A stretch of DNA of 20,755 bases, taken from positions 1-20,755 of IMG/VR virus record IMGVR_UViG_3300025099_000187. The stretch is one strand, 5' to 3'. Shown piece after piece: positions 8,774 through 17,000 of this stretch; positions within the stretch are counted from its first letter, which is position 1; each line of letters opens with the position of its first letter. Origin of the DNA: a virus. The notes under the pieces are model-generated. The model ran no database searches. It had not been told where the DNA came from and saw nothing but the letters and a program-made list of their open reading frames with translations. The translations under genes were made by a program, and so were the position numbers.

Positions 8774-11238
8774 TAGCCAGATCTTTTGTATATTTCTCTA
8801 TACTCAATACTTATATCGTTTATTTCTACCTTTCTAGAATTTGAGCTAGTGTCAAGCTTTACAGATATCTTATTACAAGTAACAGGAGAACTAGGAGTTA
8901 GTTTTACCGTAGCATAATTAGTAGCATTTGTAGCTACAGTACCACTTAATGCGTGTGATGTACCATCATCTTCTACTAAAGTAAAATAACCTGTTAATGC
9001 ATTATCTGATTTATAAGTAACATATACTGCATATACTTTTTTTACCTTAGGTGCATTACCAAAATCAAAGTCTTTAGTTTGGAAAGCAAGATTTTCTACA
9101 GATTGAAAACCCCTGTGTAGTTTGTAAAACCTAGTAGAAGACCCAGCATCAGTACCCACTAAAGCATTAGTACTATCTGAAAAGTTAGTATGTACTACAT
9201 TTGTAATACCATCATGTGTAAAATCTTTAAGGTATGTAAAATTACCTTTCTTTAAGTCATATAAATATGCATCGCCATCACTAGAGCAATTCTTTACTAC
9301 GTAAATTAAATTAGTTGCCTCATCATATATTATCATAGAGTTTACTGTTACAAAGCTATACCACGTATCATCATCTATTTTATTCTCTGATAAGTCTCTT
9401 ATCTTAGAACCGTCATAAAAATACAAACCTTGTTTATTTACCCACACTATACCATATTGAGTCTTGGCAACTGCTCCATGAAACTCTATACCCATATAGT
9501 TCTTACTATCCTCTAAAAACCAATTAGTATCACTAGGACTAGCTATATTTATAATGTCTAAACTGTATTGTTTGTATGCTAATATCCTATCTGCAAATGA
9601 TTCTATAGCTGTATAATAGTCAGCATCTCCCTTAGCTGCCTCTATAAAGTTGAAAGAAGGGAATGTGTCAAATCTATTTGGCATAGAATACATAATTCTA
9701 TCAGGGTAATTTTTAACAGTTGATGTAGATTTTGTACTTCCAGAATTTTCATCTTTCATCGATACGTTACATATAAAAGTTCTATTATTAGCAACTGTAG
9801 AGTCTTTCCAAAACTCACCTTGATCACCTAACGCATTGCTAAAAATACTAGAAGGATAACCGTTTATTGTTTCGTAAGTAATAAAATTTAAATCTTTAAT
9901 AATAAGATTATCCGAAGCACTGGTTGTAGGACTATTATAGTTAGAGCTACCGCCATCTCTAAATGTAATGTATTCATCAGATAGATTAGTTCTACATCCT
10001 TTTGTAAGATTTATGTCTACTAATAGTAAATATTCAGAGTCAGAATCTTTTTCTTTTATATATATTCTACCACCAGATATTCTAGGGTCATAAGGAGACT
10101 TAGCCCCTACATTTACAGAAAATACTTTAAAATCATCTGCCTCATCTACGGTAACTTCAGTACTGTATTCAGTTAGTAAACTTTCTTGATTATCATCATA
10201 TATAAAGCTTTGTGCGAATACGTAAATACCAGACTTAATTAATCCCTCACCGCTTGTATTTGTAGATATATTAAAATTAAACCCTTGTCCAGCAGAAGGA
10301 AAAGTTGATACAGCTGGTGTAGTAGCACCGTCAACACAAGTACCGTTAGTTGGTTTTGCTAAACTATTATCTTTAGCGAAGTAACCTAAATAAGAATTAT
10401 CATCTGTAGTAGACCCAGCTAAAGCTGCTAGTAATTGAAAATGCCTCCTATTAATCCAACCATACCATTGAACCTTACAGTCATTTTTATCGGCAGTGTC
10501 AAAACACCTAATTGAATCATCTATTTTATGATACAGTACTTTAGAATTTATACCAGTAGCAGAAGAACGAAGAGCAATACTATCTTGCTCCCAATTTGTA
10601 CCTGCTGTATTTGTTGAGTATACATCTATTTTATGCTCATCAGGATGAGCAAGTAATAATACCTTGTCACCAGTTCCAAATCCCTTTACTGTAGCCGCCC
10701 AATATACCTGCCCTGTTTCAAGTGATATTTTAATTGCTCTATCTAAAATAACATCATTACCGCTATGACCTACAACGGTATATATACCTTGCCCATTTGC
10801 ATCAATAGAATTAGAGGGGAAGCTCGGTGCAGTTATAAGGAGTCTAGTCCCAACAGGATATGATGTGGTTAAGTTTACAGCAGAGCCATCAACTTTCATC
10901 TCAAGTGCTTTCGTTCCTGTATTTTGTTTAAAACCATCTTCACTACCACCTGTGTTATCAGCGGTAGATACTTCTTTTGTAACACCGTCACGAACAAAGT
11001 CTGTTTCAAAATAACCTAATCCATAGCCAGCTTCTATGTGGTCTATATGTGAGGTATCGTAAGCAGATAATAAATTGTTTGTAGCGTTTTTCATATTAAA
11101 TGCACCACCAATCGCACCTTGTTTAGTAAAGGTTAGATTAGATACATCAGCAACTTCATTATCTGCTATGTCGGCAGGGTCTTTTAGATTATTCAAGCCT
11201 CCTGAAAAATCTTTTATTTGGTATAAGCGTTTTGGCAC
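8773..11238 (-). CDS. Beta-rich tail / head-closure-type structural protein, GTG start (821 aa)
   Basis: The N-terminus reads YQIKDFSGGLNNLKDPADIA, followed by an SNLTF...GAIGG motif. This pattern is known at the start of large beta-rich podovirus tail or stabilisation proteins (P22 gp10-like by function, not by close sequence). The rest is uniformly beta-rich with repeated Gly-Asp and Tyr-Tyr turns, consistent with a propeller or several beta domains. It has no membrane segment. The start codon is GTG at 11236-11238: the preceding in-frame codon is the TAA of the 84-residue gene, and the next in-frame Met lies after the conserved N-terminal motif, so GTG is the only sensible start. GGGGA a few bases upstream can act as Shine-Dalgarno. 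Probable role: part of the tail that closes the head or carries the fibres. Confidence 0.5.
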   Translation of the reverse strand: MPKRLYQIKDFSGGLNNLKDPADIADNEVADVSNLTFTKQGAIGGAFNMKNATNNLLSAYDTSHIDHIEAGYGLGYFETDFVRDGVTKEVSTADNTGGSEDGFKQNTGTKALEMKVDGSAVNLTTSYPVGTRLLITAPSFPSNSIDANGQGIYTVVGHSGNDVILDRAIKISLETGQVYWAATVKGFGTGDKVLLLAHPDEHKIDVYSTNTAGTNWEQDSIALRSSATGINSKVLYHKIDDSIRCFDTADKNDCKVQWYGWINRRHFQLLAALAGSTTDDNSYLGYFAKDNSLAKPTNGTCVDGATTPAVSTFPSAGQGFNFNISTNTSGEGLIKSGIYVFAQSFIYDDNQESLLTEYSTEVTVDEADDFKVFSVNVGAKSPYDPRISGGRIYIKEKDSDSEYLLLVDINLTKGCRTNLSDEYITFRDGGSSNYNSPTTSASDNLIIKDLNFITYETINGYPSSIFSNALGDQGEFWKDSTVANNRTFICNVSMKDENSGSTKSTSTVKNYPDRIMYSMPNRFDTFPSFNFIEAAKGDADYYTAIESFADRILAYKQYSLDIINIASPSDTNWFLEDSKNYMGIEFHGAVAKTQYGIVWVNKQGLYFYDGSKIRDLSENKIDDDTWYSFVTVNSMIIYDEATNLIYVVKNCSSDGDAYLYDLKKGNFTYLKDFTHDGITNVVHTNFSDSTNALVGTDAGSSTRFYKLHRGFQSVENLAFQTKDFDFGNAPKVKKVYAVYVTYKSDNALTGYFTLVEDDGTSHALSGTVATNATNYATVKLTPSSPVTCNKISVKLDTSSNSRKVEINDISIEYREIYKRSG

Positions 11239-11493
11239 TTACTTTCCCCAGAGTTTCCATCTACTTTGTATAACTGCCTTACCTATGTCTAATGCTTCTT
11301 TCATAATTAAATCTTTTTCAGATTTAGTAATTTTGTTATCCTTATAGCCAGACTCTAACGCCTTCACTAAATCACCAATCTCTTTTACAATTTGTCTATT
11401 TTTAGCAGTTACTGTCGTAGCATATCCCGCAACAATAAGCCCAATTAAATAAAACATATTTGACCAACTTAGCCAATCATTGAAAAAATCCAT
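11239..11493 (-). CDS. Small one-membrane-segment protein, holin-like (84 aa)
   Basis: Residues 13-30 (MFYLIGLIVAGYATTVTA) form a single membrane segment after a short acidic and aromatic N-terminus. The remaining 54 residues are a basic to amphipathic helix ending KLWGK. AGGAAATAAT upstream of ATG 11493 is a good ribosome-binding site and lies within the end of the previous gene. The gene sits in a run of similar one-segment proteins, where holins and spanins would be expected, but no endolysin is nearby. Its TAA is followed at once, in the same frame, by the GTG of the 821-residue gene. A holin or an inner-membrane anchor is possible; the sequence does not decide. Confidence 0.5.
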   Translation of the reverse strand: MDFFNDWLSWSNMFYLIGLIVAGYATTVTAKNRQIVKEIGDLVKALESGYKDNKITKSEKDLIMKEALDIGKAVIQSRWKLWGK

Positions 11494-11494
11494 A

Positions 11495-11710
11495 TTATTT
11501 CCTCTCTTTTAGTAGTTGTTTAATTTCTGTAATGTCTTCCATCATTACATCTAGTTTGTAAGTTATTAATTCTTTATCCGCTTTTAATTCTAAGTCTCTT
11601 TTTATAGCATCTATATCATACTTCATAAATCCAAAAGCTAACGTAATTGCACATATCATAGTAAAAATAGTGATAACATTTTCAACTGATATATTTGTGT
11701 TCAACTTCAC
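11495..11710 (-). CDS. Small membrane-anchored coiled-coil protein, GTG start (71 aa)
   Basis: Residues 11-29 form one membrane segment. Residues 32-71 are a strongly charged helix with heptad spacing, ending KQLLKERK. The start is GTG at 11708-11710, and the TGA of the 133-residue gene overlaps it (GTGA), so translation is probably coupled. An AAGAAGG upstream is close to the start. No better ATG exists before the membrane segment. The layout is one inner-membrane segment followed by a coiled coil, as in i-spanins and some holin accessory proteins. It is the third protein of this layout within 2 kb, so which of them has a lysis role cannot be told. Confidence 0.5.
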   Translation of the reverse strand: MKLNTNISVENVITIFTMICAITLAFGFMKYDIDAIKRDLELKADKELITYKLDVMMEDITEIKQLLKERK

Positions 11711-12108
11711 GACCTTCTTACTTTTCTTGCTACTTTTTTACTATACTTAGCTTTTTGCTTACCCTTGGCAGAAGCTTGTCGTTTCTTCCTATTGGTAGCC
11801 GAACGCTCAGAGGCACTGAGACTTTTCCTAACTGATTCAGGTAAATAACGCCCTCTCTTAGCTCTTGGCTTCTTTTCATCTCCTTTACTGACATAATCCC
11901 ATTTCTGTTTTGACCATTTAGATAAACTATTACTTGATGATTTAGCACCTTTGTACCCACCACCTTTTTTCTTATAACGCTTTGTAGCGATCTGAGCTTT
12001 GCGAGCAGACCATTGTCCGGGTCTACCGCCAGAACTGCCAGATTTAACAGACGAAACAATGCTTTTCCACATTTTTTCGTTTGTTTTCTTTGCAGATTTA
12101 GTAGCCAT
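11707..12108 (-). CDS. Highly basic protein, DUF5872-like (133 aa)
   Basis: Very Lys/Arg/Ser-rich along its whole length. Conserved-looking blocks are GRPGQWSARKAQIATKRYKK (29-48), GGGYKG (49-54), SLSKWSKQKWDYVS (61-74), KRGRYLPESVRKSL (84-97) and a Lys-rich C-terminus. From memory these match the DUF5872 family, found in phages and in large viruses of algae; I could not check this. Function is unknown. A nucleic-acid-binding or packaged protein is a natural guess from the charge. The ATG overlaps the TAA of the 63-residue gene (TAATG) and the TGA overlaps the GTG of the next gene, so it sits in a tightly coupled run. A second 109-codon frame inside it is an out-of-frame shadow. Confidence 0.6.
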   Translation of the reverse strand: MATKSAKKTNEKMWKSIVSSVKSGSSGGRPGQWSARKAQIATKRYKKKGGGYKGAKSSSNSLSKWSKQKWDYVSKGDEKKPRAKRGRYLPESVRKSLSASERSATNRKKRQASAKGKQKAKYSKKVARKVRRS

Positions 12109-12299
12109 TACTTACCAATTTTTTTCATTGCTGCTAAGTGTGACTGTTTAAATGTCATACCGTTTCTCATCATATTAGCCATACCTCTAATGTGTTTAGC
12201 TGTGTGATGCTTAGAATGTTTTTTCATTGCTCCTATTTGTCTCTGATTTAAACCAGACATAGGAACACCTTTTATTTGTATAGCTTTTTTAGTTGCCAT
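12108..12299 (-). CDS. Small basic protein (63 aa)
   Basis: Begins MATKKAIQIKGVPMSGLNQR, followed by a His/Lys-rich block (MKKHSKHHTAKHIRGMANMM) and a helix ending MTFKQSHLAAMKKIGK. It has no acidic residue, and many His and Met residues. GGAG A few bases before ATG 12299 is a good ribosome-binding site, and it overlaps the TAG of the preceding gene. Similar short His/Lys proteins recur in marine phage genomes in my memory, without an assigned function. Because it lies between two other very basic proteins, a shared DNA- or RNA-binding job is plausible. Confidence 0.6.
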   Translation of the reverse strand: MATKKAIQIKGVPMSGLNQRQIGAMKKHSKHHTAKHIRGMANMMRNGMTFKQSHLAAMKKIGK

Positions 12300-12308
12300 T
12301 TTATTCTC

Positions 12309-12599
12309 CTACCACTTTACTTTATCTGCCCAATAAGCAGCTGACATTTTACCCTTAGCAATGTTTTTACCATGCCTAGCTTTAAAAGATTTACGCCTTG
12401 CTTTTTGTTTAGCTGATTCACCAGCTTTTGGTTTACCAGCTGTCTTTACACCTTGCTGTCCAAAACGAATAGTTTTTACTTTATCGCCTACCTTAGCAAC
12501 AACTACATGTGACTTTTTAGGGTGACTTGGTGTACGTTTAGGTTTATTAAACCCTGACACTCCTGCTCTAGCAAGTCTTGAATCTTTTTTCTTTGGCAT
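12309..12599 (-). CDS. Basic conserved phage protein (96 aa)
   Basis: Residues 14-54 hold the characteristic part: SGFNKPKRTPSHPKKSHVVV, then KVGDKVKTIRFGQQGVKTAG. Residues 66-96 are a basic helix with ARHGKNIAKGKMSAAYWADK. The central block looks like a small beta fold between basic tails. I recall this family from aquatic phage genomes (possibly DUF6321), where it is conserved but without known function. That recollection is unverified. A TAGGAG that contains the stop of the gene before it lies six bases upstream of ATG 12599. High charge and position in the basic-protein run suggest nucleic-acid binding or packaging into the virion; there is no direct evidence. Confidence 0.65.
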   Translation of the reverse strand: MPKKKDSRLARAGVSGFNKPKRTPSHPKKSHVVVAKVGDKVKTIRFGQQGVKTAGKPKAGESAKQKARRKSFKARHGKNIAKGKMSAAYWADKVKW

Positions 12600-12607
12600 A
12601 TTAACTC

Positions 12608-12931
12608 CTAGTTCTTTCCATTTAATCTACTAATAACACCTTTTATTTCCGAAACTTGATTATCTAAATCATTTATCTCTTTATTTAGTGCATCAAACTT
12701 TCGATCTAGTTTATCATCAGATAAGTTCCATCTATTAATTAGTTTGATTATCATTCCCTCTGTGTTCTCTAATGTCTCGCTCTGACCCCTGTTCTCTGTT
12801 TTTAGGTCTTGCAAAGCTTCTTCCTGCACAGACCCTCTTTTGTTCATAGAGAATACCATATACACTAACAAAGCCCCTACGACACCTATCATACCCGCTT
12901 CGCTGTACACTTCTAAAAAATTCATTGTCAT
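12608..12931 (-). CDS. Membrane-anchored coiled-coil protein, holin/spanin-like (107 aa)
   Basis: A short N-terminus precedes one membrane segment at residues 12-29 (GMIGVVGALLVYMVFSMN). A charged helical tail follows to the end, with heptad-type spacing in 70-107. The ATG at 12931 overlaps the TGA of the 37-residue Cys4 gene (ATGA). A second ATG two codons later is also possible. GGAAGA lies just upstream in the previous gene. Layout and length match phage i-spanin or holin-accessory proteins, and the neighbours are of the same general type. No sequence motif identifies the exact role. Confidence 0.55.
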   Translation of the reverse strand: MTMNFLEVYSEAGMIGVVGALLVYMVFSMNKRGSVQEEALQDLKTENRGQSETLENTEGMIIKLINRWNLSDDKLDRKFDALNKEINDLDNQVSEIKGVISRLNGKN

Positions 12932-13041
12932 TCTTCCTCTTCTTTAAAGACTTCTTCACCTTTTTTACACTCTTCACAAGTTGCGTTAAACGCCTCTCTT
13001 ACAGGTCTATCGCATTCAATACAATGAAACGGTAATGGCAT
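12928..13041 (-). CDS. Tiny Cys4 zinc-ribbon-like protein (37 aa)
   Basis: A gene too short for usual gene calling. It reads MPLPFHCIECDRPVREAFNA, then TCEECKKGEEVF and an acidic tail. Two CxxC pairs (Cys7/10 and Cys22/25) are spaced 11 residues apart, as in a treble-clef or zinc-ribbon knuckle. GGAG stands eight bases upstream of ATG 13041. The start overlaps the TAA of the 43-codon ORF before it (TAATG), and the stop overlaps the next start (ATGA). The correct overlaps at both ends, the good ribosome-binding site and the Cys spacing make it a convincing gene. A metal-binding structural mini-protein is likely; the partner is unknown. Confidence 0.65.
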   Translation of the reverse strand: MPLPFHCIECDRPVREAFNATCEECKKGEEVFKEEEE

Positions 13042-13172
13042 TATCGAACTCTCCGCAATTCTCGATTAATAAAATAGTTATGATTAAAGTCATCCTCTGT
13101 TAACTCTACTTTTTTCTTCTTTTTTTCTTTCCCCAAGATAAGGGATTTAAGTTTAATTCTGTTTGATACCAT
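13041..13172 (-). CDS. Probable small basic protein overlapping the gene before it (43 aa)
   Basis: The frame begins at ATG 13172, inside the last 67 bases of the 107-residue gene, and ends with a TAA that shares one base with the next ATG. The product starts MVSNRIKLKSLILGKEKKKK, and its second half (VELTEDDFNHNYFINRELRR) has the balanced composition of a real protein. The first half is read in a second frame of an A-rich stretch that codes for the Lys-rich tail of the neighbouring protein, so the true start could be later (the TTG at codon 13). The ribosome-binding site is weak. The TAATG junction favours translation of the second half at least. Not recognised. Confidence 0.4.
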   Translation of the reverse strand: MVSNRIKLKSLILGKEKKKKKVELTEDDFNHNYFINRELRRVR

Positions 13173-13429
13173 TCTAATTGTTCTTGCATTTGTGTTATTT
13201 TTACTTCTTCTTCAGCTATATGCTTGCTGACAAGTTCTTCAATTCTGGAATTAGCAAGTTCCATTCTTCGTTCAAGCTCTCCAATCCTATTTTCAATACG
13301 TAAGTAGCCCATAACAACGATACCAACTCCCACGATAATCTGCCCAAGCCACTTAAGGTTAAGACTAATCCGCATATTATCGTCAAGTTTAGTGACTCCA
13401 TAACTCCTGTACGTTTTCTCATCACTCAT
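13106..13429 (-). CDS. Membrane-anchored coiled-coil protein, i-spanin-like (107 aa)
   Basis: An N-terminal polar stretch (MSDEKTYRSYGVTKLDDNMR) precedes a membrane segment at 26-43 (KWLGQIIVGVGIVVMGYL). A long charged coiled coil runs from 44 to about 90 (RIENRIGELERRMELANSRI and on), with a Lys/Arg-rich C-terminus. The ATG overlaps the TGA of the 39-residue gene (ATGA). One inner-membrane segment followed by a coiled coil is the i-spanin layout, and the small preceding protein has a lipobox-like LGSC, so a spanin pair is possible. A holin-type protein or a structural membrane anchor is the alternative. Confidence 0.55.
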   Translation of the reverse strand: MSDEKTYRSYGVTKLDDNMRISLNLKWLGQIIVGVGIVVMGYLRIENRIGELERRMELANSRIEELVSKHIAEEEVKITQMQEQLEWYQTELNLNPLSWGKKKRRKK

Positions 13430-13545
13430 ACCTCATAACCAGCCACTGACCATCCACCATCACAACTTCCAAGCAAAACTAAACCTCCAAGTATAATTAC
13501 TAAGAATGCTATTATAGTTAAATAGTCTTTTAAATCTTCATTCAT
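13426..13545 (-). CDS. Tiny membrane protein with lipobox-like LGSC (39 aa)
   Basis: A gene too short for usual calling. It reads MNEDLKDYLTIIAFLVIILG, then GLVLLGSCDGGWSVAGYEV. Residues 9-26 are strongly hydrophobic, and Cys28 is preceded by Leu-Gly-Ser, which fits a lipoprotein cleavage site. The N-terminus is acidic rather than basic, and only 12 residues would remain after cleavage, so a plain membrane peptide is as likely. Its TGA overlaps the ATG of the i-spanin-like gene (ATGA). No strong ribosome-binding site is seen, and it lies 15 bases after the end of the 142-residue gene. It may be a small holin-type or o-spanin-like peptide. Confidence 0.5.
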   Translation of the reverse strand: MNEDLKDYLTIIAFLVIILGGLVLLGSCDGGWSVAGYEV

Positions 13546-13560
13546 AAGTTAAATTTACTT

Positions 13561-13989
13561 TTATTCAATACTAGATGTCCACTCTGAACCACCCAATACT
13601 GACATCACTTGGGAATGGCTTAGTTTGTCGTAAGAACTAAATACACTTGGGTCATTATCTGTATCATTATCGCAAGCAAACTTTAATAGTGCTTTAGAAC
13701 TATCTCCATCATCTCCATTATTCTTGCGTAAGGTGTCTTTCCCACTCTGTATTGCATTTGCTATTAACGCATTAGATACAGGAATGGCTTGTAATAGCTC
13801 TGATTTGCTCATATCCGAGGTATATTCATAACCATAGCTATCCATCCATGTTTTTATCTGTGCGATTGTATTTGAGTCTGTAGGTGCATCTGCTGAATTA
13901 ATATCAGCTACGGGTACAATCATATATGCCCTGTTTACCCACCTACCATTATAGTCATCTGACCATCTATTTGTTATTTCTTCACTCAT
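13561..13989 (-). CDS. Protein with an HeH/LEM-like motif, next to the adhesin (142 aa)
   Basis: Residues 43-70 (AQIKTWMDSYGYEYTSDMSK and on, ending ELLQAIP) resemble the HeH/LEM/SAP-type helix-extended-loop-helix of phage proteins: hydrophobic, then Y-T/S, M-x-K-x-E-L-L. The N-terminus has a DDYNGRWVNRAYMIVPVADI stretch, and the C-terminal half is Asp/Ser-rich. AAAGGA precedes ATG 13989. The gene follows the 1192-residue fibre gene by 11 bases, a position where fibre-assembly chaperones or attachment proteins are often found. That is inference. The HeH assignment is from pattern only. Confidence 0.45.
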   Translation of the reverse strand: MSEEITNRWSDDYNGRWVNRAYMIVPVADINSADAPTDSNTIAQIKTWMDSYGYEYTSDMSKSELLQAIPVSNALIANAIQSGKDTLRKNNGDDGDSSKALLKFACDNDTDNDPSVFSSYDKLSHSQVMSVLGGSEWTSSIE

Positions 13990-14000
13990 AATTATTTCCT

Positions 14001-17000
14001 TTAAGGTATTGTTGTTGAACGATTAGTATCACCTTTTGCATAACCCTCTGGTTCTGCGTTTGGTGGTGATTTTAAGTCTCCTGTAGCTGTACCACTTGGT
14101 GTACCGTGATTACTGTTACCACTTCTATCATATATGGTGCTATCTGTGTCTGCAAGTCCTGTAACTGCATCTAATGCTCCAAAAGCGTAGTATGCTTTTA
14201 AGTTATCACTATAGCTATCTAATAGGTTAGAATGCCTACCTGCTGTATAGATTGCTGATATTTCTGAGCTACTAAGTGTTTTGTTCCATATTCCAACAGC
14301 AGTTATTTTACCATTATAATTATTACCACTCTCATATTGCCCTATCCATAATTTTTCTGCTCCAGATGCTCCCCATTTACCTGTAATATTAACTACCTCA
14401 ACTCCGTTTCTATATCCATATACTTTAGTACCATCTGTCATCATTACATAATGTTGCCATTCTCCAACACTAACAGGAATTTGAGTATCTGTTTCAGTTC
14501 CTGTTGGATAATAATTTCCTGCATCATTATCATCATTAACAAAATTTATATATCCATCTTGATACCCGATTATTACTGACCTACAAATACCTGCATTTTG
14601 GTCAAATAAATACTTATCACCTGTAACATCATCTGGATTAATCCAAAAACTTAAAGCAAAATTATCTGAAGTAAATGTTTGCTCCACTTGTACATACGCA
14701 TCTGTTCCATCCAAATCTATAAAGTTATACGCAGAGTTTACTCCTGTGAGAAAGGATTGGTCTGGTAGAATTGAGGAATAAACTAAGTTGCTTGATAGCA
14801 TCTGTGTCATTGTGCCTGTGTTGCCAAATAATCTTTTTACAGATACATTATCTACAGTACCTGCAAAAGATGCGTGTTTATATAAACCAATACTATCATC
14901 AGCACTCCAAGTATTATATAAAGTATAAGTACCACTTGAAGATATAGTAACATAATTCCCACCTATCCCAAAGTACACATATAGATTACTTGCACTAACT
15001 GTAACTGTTAATGTTATTTTATAATAAGCATTTTCTACCCCACCTATATCCTGACTTAAGTAACTTGCTGTTCCTGCTACTGCTGTTGCTACACCAGAGC
15101 CAATACTCCAACCTGTGCCTTTTGTCCAACTACTATCTGAATCAAATCCACCATTTGTAACTTCCTCTGCTCCAAGAACAGGCTCATTTACATCTATGAT
15201 GGCAGGGTAAGTGTCACTTAGGTCTGATTGGATGACTTTTTTAAGAGAAAGATTTGATAAATCATGTTCAACACCGCCAGACTTTCTTGGGTCAATTTGA
15301 AACAATCCTCCTGTGCTTGTAATTTGAAAATATATCTGATGAGTTCCATCATCATAAGTTGTATTAATAAGAATATTACTTCCTTCTTTAATTCTTAATT
15401 TTGCACTTCCACTTACTGTATTTGACACTTCAAATTGAAATTTATATAAACCTGTACTTGCAAATGGACTATCGCCTAAAAGGTTCATTTCTCCCCCACC
15501 TGTGTCTGCAAAGTGTGCTTTTCCGTTCGCAATAGTCATTTGACCATTTGTAGACCAATAAGTTCCTGTAGTACTTGCTCCTTGAGTGCCAGTCAATGCA
15601 AAGTCTCCATCTGCAATTAACTCACTACTCAACTCTTCTGAACTACTCTCAAATGCCCCCATGTCATAACCTGCAACCATTTGCTGTGCTTCAACTGCTC
15701 CACTTGCAGTACCATCGTTTGAGTTAGAACTTGAATCTGCTATGGTAGGATATGCCTTACTTGTGTCATCGCCCATTCTGTAGTATGCAGATAAGTTTGT
15801 ATCATTAGAGTAATCTGCTGTAATACCTTTTGACCATTGTGCAGAAACAAATTCAGAATCTTTTAAATCAGAGTAAACTGCAAATTGTGCTATAGAAACT
15901 TCAGCAAAGCCACCACCAGAACCTGCAATTTGTAATCCTGTAGAGTAAGCAGTATAATCCCCAGAATTTCCTATTGAACTTTGAGAAACTTCCACACCAT
16001 CTATATATAGTTTGCAATCAGCTACAGATGAAGAATCCATTACTAATGCCCAATGATGCCACTCATTATCATCTTGAGCAGATGTATCAGCAAAATATTT
16101 AAATCTACTTGAACCCATATATAACAATGGTTTATCTGTGCTTCCACCTGCATTAATTAATAATGATGTTGCAGTTGCACTACCATGACCAAATATATGT
16201 TCATTAGCACCACCAGATGGAAATTTTGCCCAATATGTATATGTAGCATCTACCCTTGTAGAATCAGCATTTGTAGTTATTTTATCATTTGTACCATCAA
16301 AATCCACGACAGAAAATCTGTTGTCTCTCATGGGAGTATATCTGCTCTTTGCCATCTGTGAAATGGTTTGAGAATCCAAAATTGTCTGATGAAGTGCGAG
16401 GTTTGAGATAGCACCATCGTATGTAAATGCTCCTGCCTCACCACCTATTTTAAAAATATCTGATGCATCACTTGAATGAGAACCACTTGGAGTATCACTT
16501 TCAGTTACACCAACACTTATTCCATTTACATAGATTAGTGGACTATTACCATCTGAATCACTATCATAACTAACTGCGATATGATTCCACTCGTTTAATG
16601 TTATTTCTCTTGATGTGGTTGCCCAACCTCCATCTGCCGTATCTCTTGCAGAGCGTAATTTTATATCACAAGCACCACTACTTTCATCATTAGTTGCTAA
16701 ATACCAACCCGATGCATTACTACTCCTTTTAACAGCAATCATTCCAAAATCACTCTCACCATCAGAGCGAGGATATATCCAAGCAGTTAATGTTCCACCA
16801 CTTGTCCATATATTATCTAAAGAAGCATCTGAGCCTACATTGATGTAATCATCCGTACCATCAAAATCAGTATAGAAGTCACTTCTGGCGATTGAAGTTT
16901 CTGGTTCTACCTTATCCCCTGCTCTGAGCCATAGTTTAAGGTTGGATGCTGAGTATTTTGTTAGGTCTACTACCTTAGAGCCAATCTTACCAATCGCAGT

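Noticed and set aside
11730-12059. 109-codon minus-strand frame inside the 133-residue basic gene
   Set aside because: It is an out-of-frame reading of a repetitive Lys-codon-rich gene. The 133-residue frame has correct overlaps at both ends and recognisable blocks, while this one has no ribosome-binding site or link to neighbours.
12735-12977. 80-codon minus-strand frame across the Cys4 mini-gene and the next gene
   Set aside because: It overlaps two better-supported genes linked by ATGA, and its product is an irregular Arg/Lys-rich string typical of an out-of-frame translation.
13216-13425. 69-codon minus-strand frame inside the i-spanin-like gene
   Set aside because: It is a shadow of the coiled-coil gene; the main frame has the membrane segment, the heptads and the ATGA coupling.
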